Part shown: positions 15,782-23,839 of the stretch, in pieces
How the letters are laid out: each line of letters begins with the position of its first letter
Position numbering within the stretch: position 1 is the first letter of the stretch
Source of the DNA: WLMZ01 sp037139095
Lineage (GTDB): Bacteria > Actinomycetota > Acidimicrobiia > Acidimicrobiales > Ilumatobacteraceae
Direction: 5' to 3'
Length of the DNA: 36,558 nucleotides
Assembly: GCA_037139095.1 (NCBI GenBank)
Contig: JBAXHD010000026.1
Span: 1 to 36,558, forward strand
Program-made: the position numbers and the translations under genes
The notes under the pieces: generated by a model
Told to the model about the DNA's origin: nothing
The model's database searches: none
What the model saw: only the letters and a program-made list of their open reading frames with translations

Positions 15782-17461
15782 TCATTGCGGTTCGCCACTG
15801 CTCACATCAATCTCGGGAAACGGCCAGTTCGCCACAGGTCCTGCCGCCAGATACGACTCGCGTAAACGCGTGAACCAGCGCGCGCTTCCGGCAAGGCCAC
15901 CGGGTCGAGAGCGTTGGCTCCATAGCGTCGAATGTCGCTCGCCGATGTCGAGCGCCTGATCGGCCAACTGCGTACGCATGTCGCTCGGTATCGATGCAAG
16001 CGTGCCGTCGTTTTGTAAGCGGGCCTGCGCATCGTCGAGGGCCATCCGCACTGTGTCGCAGGCCCAACGAAGCTCGTTGGCATCGTGATCCACACGGTCG
16101 CCGAGCAGATCGAGGCCAAGCTCGATGCGATCGCGCGCGTCATCGAGTTCGTCGATCGTGATGTGACGAACCCTCGCCTTCGGCAGATACAGATGGCGCA
16201 CGAGTGCAGAACAGTTGGGGCGCTGTGCGGCGGTGGCCAAGTAGACATCGCCGAGCGCTACAGCGGCAGGGTCTGTGACAGCGGCGAGGTCGAGATCGGT
16301 GTTCGCGGCGGCGCACCACGACATCGCCGCGCCGAATGCGTAGGCGGGCAAGCTCACAATTGCAGGCTGATGATGTCCCCAGTCGCCCCAGTCGGTCATC
16401 AACATGCCGGTGGCTCCGTGATCATGGGCAGCCGTTGCCGACGAGACGGTGTTGCCGCGCATGTTGGTGGTGCGACCAAGCAAGGTCTGCCAACTGGATG
16501 TGCCGGGGCACATCCACATCTCTTTGCCGGCGGCGGCTAAGGCGCTCGCCCGAACGTCGAATGGGTGGTCTGCTTCGTAGCCCCATTCGGTGACCGTGAC
16601 GTTGTCCGGCAGCGACGTCAGCAGCGCAGGGTGATGAGCCAGAATGTCGCCCCACACCAGCACCTCGCGATCGCGCAGCACGGGCAGGTCGCACAGACGG
16701 TGCATCCACGCGATGTACTCGTCGATGCGTTCGGCCTTGAGCTCCCACGGTTCGTCCATGCCAATGTGCACTCTGTTACTCGCAAAGCACGGCACGAGTT
16801 CGGCGAGTAGCGAGGCCACGAACTCGAACGCTGCCGGGTTCGCAGGGTCAAGTGTTGTGGGGCCGCGGCGCACACCCATCATGTCGAAGCCGTCAGGGCT
16901 CAGTGCCATCGACCGATGTTGCGGAAGCCGTAGCCAGCGCTCGGCGTGACCGAGGCAGTTCTGGTTGGCCACTAACTCGATATGTCGGTCGAGGCAGAAC
17001 GTGTCGAGTTCGCGCACTTCATCGGGAGTGAAGGGACTTGCGGTTGACCACACGTCTTCGTGAGCTGCGTACGCGAACGTGTGCTCGAAGTAGAGCTGAA
17101 GTTGATTGATCTTCCAGCCGGCAAGACGTTCGATAAGCGCCTTCAACGTCGACATCGTGGGTACACGGTCGCGACTGACGTCGAGCATTACGGCGCGTAC
17201 GGCGAGATCGGGCCAATCGTCAATCACCACAGCGGGGGTGGGTGTCCCGAGTTGGTTCAGCGTGAGCTGTGCGTAGTGCTCGCCGACAGCATCGGCCGCA
17301 TCGATGCGAGCGCCGTCGGCATCGACTGTCAACCGGTAACCCTGCGGCGGAAGCGACGTATCGCGCCGAATGTTGATGTTGTTCACAACGGCCGAGCCGC
17401 CAGTGCGCGTGAGGTGCCGTGGTTGTGGGCAGAGCAGGGCGAGCGACGGGTCAACAGACAT
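15782..17461 (-). CDS. GH20 beta-N-acetylhexosaminidase-like enzyme, cytoplasmic
   Basis: A 559-residue protein. The N-terminal alpha/beta domain (about 30-80, GYRLTVDADGARIDAADAVG in part) precedes the catalytic barrel, which opens with RAVMLDVSRDRVP near 89-101. The GH20 catalytic Asp-Glu pair is D236-E237 in HIGMDEPWE, and the aromatic sugar platform WGDWGHH appears later. GH20 enzymes remove terminal N-acetylhexosamines using the substrate acetamido group with the paired Asp. The usual GGDE is GMDE here, and no signal peptide is present, so it would act on imported or recycled oligosaccharides. The long open frame upstream of ATG 17461 is antisense to nothing recognisable and is not included. 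It lies beside sugar-oxidation genes and is followed by the MDR gene after 10 nt. Substrate specificity is not determined. Confidence 0.82.
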   Translation of the reverse strand: MSVDPSLALLCPQPRHLTRTGGSAVVNNINIRRDTSLPPQGYRLTVDADGARIDAADAVGEHYAQLTLNQLGTPTPAVVIDDWPDLAVRAVMLDVSRDRVPTMSTLKALIERLAGWKINQLQLYFEHTFAYAAHEDVWSTASPFTPDEVRELDTFCLDRHIELVANQNCLGHAERWLRLPQHRSMALSPDGFDMMGVRRGPTTLDPANPAAFEFVASLLAELVPCFASNRVHIGMDEPWELKAERIDEYIAWMHRLCDLPVLRDREVLVWGDILAHHPALLTSLPDNVTVTEWGYEADHPFDVRASALAAAGKEMWMCPGTSSWQTLLGRTTNMRGNTVSSATAAHDHGATGMLMTDWGDWGHHQPAIVSLPAYAFGAAMSWCAAANTDLDLAAVTDPAAVALGDVYLATAAQRPNCSALVRHLYLPKARVRHITIDELDDARDRIELGLDLLGDRVDHDANELRWACDTVRMALDDAQARLQNDGTLASIPSDMRTQLADQALDIGERHSTLWSQRSRPGGLAGSARWFTRLRESYLAAGPVANWPFPEIDVSSGEPQ

Positions 17462-17558
17462 CGTCGAGAGTCTTACATCCCGCCACCTCAGCCAGCGACG
17501 CCTCCGAACAAGCCCGCATGGGCGCGGGACGGGAGGGGATGGAGGTGGGATGGGGTGA

Positions 17559-17564
17559 CATGAT
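17559..17564 (+). promoter_or_regulatory. -10-like box CATGAT, leaderless start for serine hydrolase gene
   Basis: CATGAT followed by 6 nt and ATG 17571. The gap to the divergent GH20 gene is 109 bases and contains a G-rich stretch (about 17529-17556) but no other clear element. Confidence 0.35.
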
Positions 17565-17570
17565 GGGTCG

Positions 17571-18704
17571 ATGAACACTCCGATCAGTGGACTGTGCGAC
17601 GAGCGCTTTGGCGCGGTGCGCCAAGCATTCGCCGCCAACTTTGCCGAGCGCGGCGAAGTTGGTGCTGCGGTGTGTGTGCTGATCAACGGCGACCCAGTGG
17701 TCGATCTCGTTGGAGGTTTCGCCGACGAGGCGTGCACCCAGCGGTGGCAGCCCGACACGCTGGTCAACTTCTACTCGGTCGGCAAAGCAATCGTTGCGCT
17801 GCTCGCGCTGCAGTTGGTCGATGCCGGGCTGATCTCGCTCGATGATCCCATTGCATCGATCTGGCCCGAATTTGGTGTGGGCGGAAAGCAAACCGCCACC
17901 ATTCGACACGCGCTCTGTCATCGCGCCGGTGTGCCCGCGATTCGCGAAATGCTCACCAATGATGATCTGTCCGATTGGTCGCGAATGACCAGCGCGGTTG
18001 CGGCCACCGATGCGTGGTGGGAGCCCGGAACGAGGCACGCGTATCACACCAATACCTATGGCCATCTGATCGGTGAGATCGTGCGCCGGGTCAGCGGCGA
18101 CATTCCTGGTGCGCGCTTGCGGCGAGTGGCCGATGCCATTGGGGCCGACATCTGGTTTGGTGTGCCCGAAGCCGAGCAGCGTCGCTGTGCCGAAGTCATT
18201 TGGGCGCCGGGTCGACCGATCGGCGATGTCGACTTTTCACAGATGTCGGGCGAAGGCTTGATGATTGCGCTGGGCTACTTCAACCCGTCGGGCTATTCGT
18301 CGGGTGGCATTGTGAACACGCCCGAGTGGCGCTCGACTCAAGTGCCGTCTACGAACGGACACGGCAGCGCGGCTGGCGTTGCCCGGTTGTACTCGGCGTT
18401 GATCAGCGACGCACCCTTGCTGTCGCCTGCTCTGCTTGCCGAGGCCACCCGTTCGCAGTCCGAAGGATTCTGCCCGGTGCTCGGCGAGGAGGCCGTGTTT
18501 GGGCTTGGGTTCAAACCCACCACAACGCGCCGACCGTTTGGTCCGAACCCACGTAGCTTTGGACACTTCGGTACCGGCGGCGCGCTGGGATTCGCTGATC
18601 CTGATAGCGGTGTGGCGTTCGGTTACGTGATGAACCACGTGATCCCGCGGTGGCAGAGCACTCGTAATCGTTCGTTGATCGACGCCGTGTTTTCGTCGCT
18701 CTGA
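17571..18704 (+). CDS. Beta-lactamase-fold serine hydrolase (EstB-like)
   Basis: A 377-residue class C beta-lactamase/esterase family protein. The nucleophile motif is S69-V-G-K72 (FYSVGK). A tyrosine motif appears at YHTNTYGHL (158-166). The KTG-equivalent is GHFGTGGALG near 335. No signal peptide is visible. Family members hydrolyse esters, including those of secondary metabolites, rather than beta-lactams; the substrate is not evident. It diverges from the GH20 gene, starts at an ATG 6 nt behind CATGAT, and converges on the second glycosyltransferase with a 22-base gap that contains a palindrome. Confidence 0.85.
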   Translation: MNTPISGLCDERFGAVRQAFAANFAERGEVGAAVCVLINGDPVVDLVGGFADEACTQRWQPDTLVNFYSVGKAIVALLALQLVDAGLISLDDPIASIWPEFGVGGKQTATIRHALCHRAGVPAIREMLTNDDLSDWSRMTSAVAATDAWWEPGTRHAYHTNTYGHLIGEIVRRVSGDIPGARLRRVADAIGADIWFGVPEAEQRRCAEVIWAPGRPIGDVDFSQMSGEGLMIALGYFNPSGYSSGGIVNTPEWRSTQVPSTNGHGSAAGVARLYSALISDAPLLSPALLAEATRSQSEGFCPVLGEEAVFGLGFKPTTTRRPFGPNPRSFGHFGTGGALGFADPDSGVAFGYVMNHVIPRWQSTRNRSLIDAVFSSL

Positions 18705-18712
18705 CGTGCGAG

Positions 18713-18724
18713 GCGGCCGGCCGC
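18713..18724. repeat. 12-bp palindrome between converging genes
   Basis: GCGGCCGGCCGC is a perfect inverted repeat, followed by GTTT on the plus strand, centred in the 22-base gap between two converging genes. It could form a short hairpin (4-bp stem) and weakly terminate from both sides, but the stem is short and the T run is weak. Confidence 0.4.
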
Positions 18725-18726
18725 GT

Positions 18727-20184
18727 TTACCGATCTGATCGCACCAGAATCTTGACGCCATGCACCGAGGTGAGCGGCACGTAGTTCTGCGCAAGCAAGG
18801 TCTCGCTCTTGCCTGACTCATCGCACGCTCGCGGCAGCTGGTACACGGCGACAAACGTGGGTCGTTCGGGCGACGACAGCATCGCTCGCAACTTGTCGAG
18901 CGCCCCCGGGATGAGGCGCACACCGTCGAACCAGAGATAGGGATATGGCGGGTCCTCGAGAGCGTTGCCGTAGAACGCGGCGCTTGCACAAAACGCGTAG
19001 AGCGTCTCGCCAGGGGCTCGATTCGAGAGATACCAATCAGCGACTTTTTCGTCGGTGACGAGTCGGGTATCGCTGCTGGCTTGGGCAGGTACTTGGTCGC
19101 GGGGAAGTCCAATGATGCGCAGTGAGCTGAACAGTGACGGCAACATCACAGCAAGGGCCAGGGCGGCCTGAAGCCCTTGGCGGCGCACTGCCGAAATGAG
19201 CACGGCAGCGCCGATAGCTACGGGGAACGTGATGGTGATCCAGTAGTGCCGATGGAACTGGCCGCCCGAGACGAAAGCCGCTGCGGCTGCGAGCAACCAA
19301 AGCAGCAACAACAGGTGATCGTTGCGAAGCCGAACGCCACCGCGCATCCGCGCCGCGATGCCGCAGGCAGTGCCAACCACGAGCAACGGCATCAGCGTTG
19401 GCATCGCGTACATCGCAGTGGTGCGCAGGCGACTCCAATCGGCGCCCACTAGGGCGCTGCGCGAATCGAGTCGGTAACCAGCAACTGCAAACCACCAGTC
19501 GTGCCAACCGGTGAGCGCGCCATGCAGCCCAAGTAATGCAATCACTGAGGCGAGTCCGCCGACGAGTAGCGCAATGCAACGCCATAGAAATGCTCGCTCG
19601 CGCCAAGAGAACACGAGCGCGAGCGCGAGCCACACGAGCAGTGCGGCGAAGCCATCGAAGCCTGATTGCTTGATCGACATTGCTAGGCCAGCGAACACGC
19701 CCGACACAAACATCCAGCGCAGTTTGCGGTGACCAAAGAGCACCACGCATCCGGCGGCGAGGCCTGCAACTGACAGGGCGCCGCTGAGCAGTTCTCCGTT
19801 CGCGATGAAGCCCTCGAGCGTTGCCGCCGATGAAACCACAGCAACGAAGGCAGCAGCGATTACCCCAGCGCGCGCAGATGAAATAGCGCGGGCGATCACT
19901 GCACTTGAGACAACTGCAAACGCTGCGAACAGCGTGGCCATGATTCGAATCGAGGCGGTGCTACCACCAAAGATGTTGTCCCACAGTCGGAACACGGCGA
20001 GAAGTCCCTGCGGGCGATCGATCCACACTTGTCGATACAGATCTCGGCCGTGGCCCCACGCTCGCCCGATCGCGAGGTAGCCGCCTTCGTCTGAGGTGAG
20101 CGGTGTAAAAAAGAACCGTAGGTGCAGCAATACGGCCAGCAGCACGCTTGCGCCAACCGACCATCGAAATGACTTTGTAGTCAT
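18727..20184 (-). CDS. PMT/ArnT-like membrane glycosyltransferase
   Basis: A 485-residue protein with about eleven hydrophobic helices. After the first helix comes TSDEGGYLAIGRAWGHGRDLYRQVWIDRPQG in the outer loop; the acidic pair DE in SDEGG is the family catalytic region of GT39/ArnT-like proteins, and DRPQG is the usual K/R-Pro-x-Gly motif. It would transfer a sugar from polyprenyl phosphate to an acceptor at the outer membrane face. A C-terminal soluble domain of about 120 residues (365-485) follows the helices. The ATG lies 25 nt downstream of the APH gene on the same strand, so cotranscription is likely. Acceptor unknown; it is distinct from the glycosyltransferase at the window start. 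Confidence 0.8.
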   Translation of the reverse strand: MTTKSFRWSVGASVLLAVLLHLRFFFTPLTSDEGGYLAIGRAWGHGRDLYRQVWIDRPQGLLAVFRLWDNIFGGSTASIRIMATLFAAFAVVSSAVIARAISSARAGVIAAAFVAVVSSAATLEGFIANGELLSGALSVAGLAAGCVVLFGHRKLRWMFVSGVFAGLAMSIKQSGFDGFAALLVWLALALVFSWRERAFLWRCIALLVGGLASVIALLGLHGALTGWHDWWFAVAGYRLDSRSALVGADWSRLRTTAMYAMPTLMPLLVVGTACGIAARMRGGVRLRNDHLLLLLWLLAAAAAFVSGGQFHRHYWITITFPVAIGAAVLISAVRRQGLQAALALAVMLPSLFSSLRIIGLPRDQVPAQASSDTRLVTDEKVADWYLSNRAPGETLYAFCASAAFYGNALEDPPYPYLWFDGVRLIPGALDKLRAMLSSPERPTFVAVYQLPRACDESGKSETLLAQNYVPLTSVHGVKILVRSDR

Positions 20185-20209
20185 CGTGGGCGCAGTGCCC
20201 GCGACAAGG

Positions 20210-21325
20210 TCACAACTTGACCCAGTAGGTGCCGTCGATCATCGCTGTCAGCGTTGGATGATGGATGAACGCGTGGTCAGGATTCTCGGGCATCTCGGCC
20301 TCGCCGAAAAGAATCTGGCGACGAGTGATGCGGAACATCACGATGGCGTGACGCAGCGCGGCATAGAGAATGAACCATTGCAGATTCTTGGGTGCGTAGC
20401 CGCTGGCCTGCTCGTAGGTGGCCACAACGTCGGCTGTGCGCATGAACTCAGGCATGCCGGGCATACCGAATTGCTCGGCGAGGTCTTGGAAGAAACGATG
20501 GAGGAAGATCATCCAAGCAAGGTCGATTTCGCGAGGACCGTGTCCGGCCATCTCCCAGTCGAGCACGGCAACCGGGGTGAAGTCGCGATACATCATGTTG
20601 CCGATACGCGCATCGCCCCAACTGACCACGGCGTCGCCTTCATCGGCGGGCCAATGCTGATCGAGCCAGGTAAACGCTTGCTCAATGAGCGGCGAGCGAA
20701 CACCATCGGCGGCGACCCACTCGTAGAACGCGCGTTGGTCGTTGACGTGTCGCTGCAATGCGGTGTCGCCTGGCGCATCGATGTGCAAGAACGCCGCATC
20801 GGGGTCTGTCGCCGCAATGGTGTGGATCTTGGCGACGGTTTCCACCGATAGGCGCTGCAGCGTTGCCTGATCGTTGGCCGCAGCTTCGAAGAACCAGTTG
20901 TCGCCGAAGGGGTATGGCATCACGTCGGGCGGCACCACACCGTCGATGCGCTCCATCACGAAGAAGGGTGCACCGAGAGCTGATGAGTCTGTTTCGAGCC
21001 ATACCGTGTTTGGAATTGCAACATCGGTGCGGGCCGCAACCAAGCGCATCGCATTGAACTGGCGAGGCATGTCGTAGACCGCGAACACCGGCTCCGAGTT
21101 GGGATCGGGCGGTAGGCGCAGCACGAAGCGGCCAGATGTTGGGCTGCCGTTGTCGTCGGACCACTGTGCATCGAACAAGATGGTCTCGCTCGACATGCCG
21201 TTGGTTGCGGGCGCGTTGAACTCAGTGATTGTCGGATTTCGCAGATGCCCGGAAAGCCATTGCGTGAGTTGCTCGCGCAGCAGGCGATGATCTCGTGTAG
21301 ACGTGCGAGGACGATCGTCGCTCAT
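20210..21325 (-). CDS. APH/ACAD10-type phosphotransferase
   Basis: A 371-residue kinase of the aminoglycoside phosphotransferase fold. The nucleotide lobe includes RFVLRLPP and APFFVMERIDG. The catalytic loop is WGDARIGN with D238 and N243, and the metal-binding motif is VLDWEMAGHG with D256. In this actinobacterial group the catalytic motif commonly begins WGD rather than HGD. Relatives include the kinase domain of ACAD10, which phosphorylates hydroxyacyl-CoA intermediates; no resistance role is implied. Start ATG 21325 has AGGAG 5 nt upstream, and a TACGGT box lies at 21376-21371 on the minus strand. Substrate is not known. Confidence 0.85.
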   Translation of the reverse strand: MSDDRPRTSTRDHRLLREQLTQWLSGHLRNPTITEFNAPATNGMSSETILFDAQWSDDNGSPTSGRFVLRLPPDPNSEPVFAVYDMPRQFNAMRLVAARTDVAIPNTVWLETDSSALGAPFFVMERIDGVVPPDVMPYPFGDNWFFEAAANDQATLQRLSVETVAKIHTIAATDPDAAFLHIDAPGDTALQRHVNDQRAFYEWVAADGVRSPLIEQAFTWLDQHWPADEGDAVVSWGDARIGNMMYRDFTPVAVLDWEMAGHGPREIDLAWMIFLHRFFQDLAEQFGMPGMPEFMRTADVVATYEQASGYAPKNLQWFILYAALRHAIVMFRITRRQILFGEAEMPENPDHAFIHHPTLTAMIDGTYWVKL

Positions 21326-21370
21326 GGTGCTCCTGTTGCTGCTCTCGACCCGTTGCGGCTGACATCGAGC

Positions 21371-21376
21371 ACCGTA
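21371..21376 (-). promoter_or_regulatory. -10 box TACGGT upstream of phosphotransferase gene
   Basis: TACGGT on the minus strand gives a predicted start near 21364 and a leader of about 38 nt with a clear AGGAG ribosome site. No -35 element is evident. Confidence 0.35.
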
Positions 21377-21418
21377 TCGCACCCGATGTCGGCCCGCAGA
21401 GTGGGTCAGATCAGTAGG

Positions 21419-22639
21419 TCAGCCCAGTGGGAGCAGAGCGTTTGCGGGGATGCGTGGGATCGTGATGTCCGGCACGGGGAAGTTGAACTTGTTGTACTTC
21501 GGCTTCGCTGTCGCGCGGTAACGGGTGGTCGAGTGCACTGGGTCCTTGTCGAACTCAGGGATGACCTTGGTGCCGAAGACTTCGAGCATCTCGAGCACTT
21601 CGTCGTGCTCCATTGCGCTGGGAAGACCGAAGACCAACTGGTCGCAACCGACGGTCTGGTACTTGGTGATCTGCTCGGACACTTCGTCGGGGGTGCCACA
21701 CAGCATGTAGCCGCCATCGATGAGCGAGTCGAGAAAGGCCTCAGGGTCGTTGCCGGCGATTTCGCGAACCACGATGCCTGGGCTTGGCCACACGATGGCG
21801 TCCATCGATTGCGGCATCGTGTCGTGGTACATGTTCACCATGGTCACGAGGTAGCTGGCGAGACCATCGAGCGCAAGCTCGCGGGCGCGCTTGCGGTCGT
21901 TGAGGCAGATAACCGCGTTGGTCATCATCACGTTGTTGTTCATGTACTGACCGAGTGGCTCGGTGCAGTTGGCGATGGCGTTCTTGTATGACTCGATGCG
22001 GCCGCGCAAGTTGAAGATGGGCTCGAAGTTGAACGCAATGGCGCCGATGCCAAGCTCGCCAGCGCGGGCGAAGGTTGGTGGGTTACCGCAGGCCACCCAG
22101 ATAGGGGGATGGCCCTTGCCGTGGGGCTTTGGCAAAATGTTGTGAGGTGTTGGCACGGTGAAGTGCTTGCCCTCGAAGGTGTAATCGAGCTGTTCCCACA
22201 TGCGTGGAATCTCGTGGACTGCTTCTTCCCACTCGCTCTTGGTGCTGCTCGTGTCCATGATGTTGAACGTGGCGACTTCGTGGCTGCCAGCGCCGCGGCC
22301 GGTGCCCCACTCGTAGCGATTGTTGGTGACGTGGTCGAGCATGGCCGCTCGCTCGGCGTTACGCACTGGGTGGTTCACGCGGGGCGACAGGTTGTTGATG
22401 CCCGAGCTGAGGTGAATGCGATCGGTCTTTGCCGCGATGTATCCCATCATCACTTCGGGGGCCGACATATGGCTGTACTCGGCGAGGCCGTGATGTTCGC
22501 CGAACCACGCGTACTTCCAGTTGAACTTGTCAGCGTGGATTGCGTAAGAGGCTTCGCGCATCAGCGCGGTGTGCTCGCTGGCAGTGTCGTGAGCCGCTGG
22601 GCCCGGGATGTAGCCATTTAGAAATATGCCGAACTCCAC
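21419..22639 (-). CDS. LLM-class flavin-dependent oxidoreductase
   Basis: A 406-residue bacterial luciferase-like monooxygenase. The N-terminus (V/M)EFGIFLNGYIPG, the segment YAWFGEHHGLAEY, the GINNLSPRVNHPVRNAERAAMLD region in part, and GRGAGSHE are diagnostic for this group. The family uses reduced FMN or F420 to oxygenate or reduce alkanals, nitriles or similar compounds; cofactor cannot be settled here. The GTG at 22639 has the strong ribosome site AAGGGGG 7 nt upstream. A promoter (-35 TCGACA, 17-nt spacer, -10 TAGTCT) lies at 22714-22686 and the leader begins with a 6-bp hairpin. Confidence 0.88.
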   Translation of the reverse strand: MEFGIFLNGYIPGPAAHDTASEHTALMREASYAIHADKFNWKYAWFGEHHGLAEYSHMSAPEVMMGYIAAKTDRIHLSSGINNLSPRVNHPVRNAERAAMLDHVTNNRYEWGTGRGAGSHEVATFNIMDTSSTKSEWEEAVHEIPRMWEQLDYTFEGKHFTVPTPHNILPKPHGKGHPPIWVACGNPPTFARAGELGIGAIAFNFEPIFNLRGRIESYKNAIANCTEPLGQYMNNNVMMTNAVICLNDRKRARELALDGLASYLVTMVNMYHDTMPQSMDAIVWPSPGIVVREIAGNDPEAFLDSLIDGGYMLCGTPDEVSEQITKYQTVGCDQLVFGLPSAMEHDEVLEMLEVFGTKVIPEFDKDPVHSTTRYRATAKPKYNKFNFPVPDITIPRIPANALLPLG

Positions 22640-22658
22640 GGCAGCCCCCTTCGCAAGG

Positions 22659-22675
22659 CACCTCGTGATGAGGTG
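22659..22675 (-). promoter_or_regulatory. Hairpin in LLM leader RNA
   Basis: CACCTC and GAGGTG form a perfect 6-bp stem around a 5-nt loop. On the minus strand it falls directly after the predicted transcript start (about 22679) and ends 9 nt before the AAGGGGG ribosome site. It could protect the 5' end or modulate translation; no function is shown. Confidence 0.4.
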
Positions 22676-22685
22676 GTGTCCGTGA

Positions 22686-22714
22686 AGACTAATACATCGC
22701 ATTACTTATGTCGA
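22686..22714 (-). promoter_or_regulatory. SigA-type promoter of the LLM gene
   Basis: TCGACA (22714-22709) and TAGTCT (22691-22686) are separated by exactly 17 nt on the minus strand, the best -35/-10 match in the window. The predicted start is near 22679, which leaves a 40-nt leader. Confidence 0.6.
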
Positions 22715-22825
22715 TACCAAGCGCACACGTTGTCCGAAGCACCCCCGCGGCTCGAGATCGGCCGATCTGGCATACTTGACGAGATCGCGACGGACCCCCT
22801 GTCGCCCAAGGGACTCACGAGCTCG

Positions 22826-23836
22826 ATGCGCACTTCGCTTTCCGAACTATTGCAATCACGGCGCGTACTGCTCGCCGATGGCGCCACCGGCACCAACTAT
22901 TTCGAGAGCGGCCTCGGGCCTGGAGAACCGCCAGAGTTTTGGAATTTCGACCATCCCGAGCGCGTGAAAGATCTGCATCAGCGCTTTGTCGATAGCGGCT
23001 CCGACATCATTCTCACCAACACCTTTGGCTGCAACGCTCACCGCCTCAAGCTGCACAAGGCCGAGTCGCGCGCGTTCGAGCTAGCCAAGCGGGCCGCCGA
23101 ACTCGCACGCGAAGTGGCCGATGCGTGCGACCGCCCCGTGGTGGTTGCCGGATCCATTGGGCCCACCGGCGAACTCTTCGAGCCACTCGGGGCGCTCACC
23201 TTTGAAGCCGCTGTTGCTTCGTTTCGCACCGAGATCGAAGGCCTTCAGGCCGGCGGTGCCGATGTCGCTTGGATCGAGACGATGTCGTCGGTCGAAGAAG
23301 TTCGCGCTGCAGCGCAGGCCGCGATTGATGTGGGCATGCCCTACACCGCCACCCTCTCGTTCGACACGGCGGGCCGCACGATGATGGGCATCATGCCCGG
23401 CGCAATCGCCAGCGTGTTCGACGGGTTGTCGGTGCCGCCGGTGGCCATGGGCGCCAACTGCGGTGTTGGAGCCAGCGACATTTTGGTCACCTTGTTGGCA
23501 ATGTCTGATAGCTGCGGACTCGACAACGTGTACATCTCGAAGGGCAATTGTGGCGTGCCTCAGTTTCACGGCACCGAGATCGTGTACTCAGGTACCACCG
23601 AGGTCATGGCGTCATACGCGGCGCTTGCCGTTGCGTCGGGTGCACGAATCATCGGTGGCTGCTGCGGCACGTCGCCCGCGCACATCGCAGCGATGCGCAA
23701 GAGCCTCGACGCCGAACTCAACCTTGGCCGCCCCACCATCGACGTGATCATTGCCAACGTCGGTCCGCTCACAAACTCGGCGCCATCTGAGACCGGCGGG
23801 CGCGAGCGCACTCGCGGTCGCCGTCAAGAAGGCTGA
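22826..23836 (+). CDS. bmt: Betaine-homocysteine S-methyltransferase-like protein
   Basis: A 336-residue homocysteine methyltransferase. The zinc ligands are C212 (GANCGVGASD), C279 and C280 (IGGCCGT), and the N-terminal LADGATGTNYF plus FDTAGRTMMG match the alphaproteobacterial betaine-homocysteine methyltransferase type. It transfers a methyl group from a methylated compound, probably glycine betaine, to homocysteine to make methionine in the cytosol. The length is that of the stand-alone catalytic domain; there is no cobalamin domain, so it is not MetH. An ATG at 22826 starts the recognisable domain. The frame is open 51 codons upstream but that part is not family-like. A weak CATACT lies at 22771. 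The SDR gene begins 4 bases after the stop. The final 30 residues are charged and variable. Confidence 0.83.
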   Translation: MRTSLSELLQSRRVLLADGATGTNYFESGLGPGEPPEFWNFDHPERVKDLHQRFVDSGSDIILTNTFGCNAHRLKLHKAESRAFELAKRAAELAREVADACDRPVVVAGSIGPTGELFEPLGALTFEAAVASFRTEIEGLQAGGADVAWIETMSSVEEVRAAAQAAIDVGMPYTATLSFDTAGRTMMGIMPGAIASVFDGLSVPPVAMGANCGVGASDILVTLLAMSDSCGLDNVYISKGNCGVPQFHGTEIVYSGTTEVMASYAALAVASGARIIGGCCGTSPAHIAAMRKSLDAELNLGRPTIDVIIANVGPLTNSAPSETGGRERTRGRRQEG

Positions 23837-23839
23837 GCC

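Noticed and set aside
17462..17767. 102-residue upstream extension of the GH20 protein
   Set aside because: It overlaps the divergent serine hydrolase gene and has no signal-peptide character.
22640..22825. SAM or cobalamin riboswitch upstream of the methyltransferase gene
   Set aside because: Only a 6-bp hairpin on the opposite strand is seen; the multi-stem core and conserved boxes of those riboswitches are absent.
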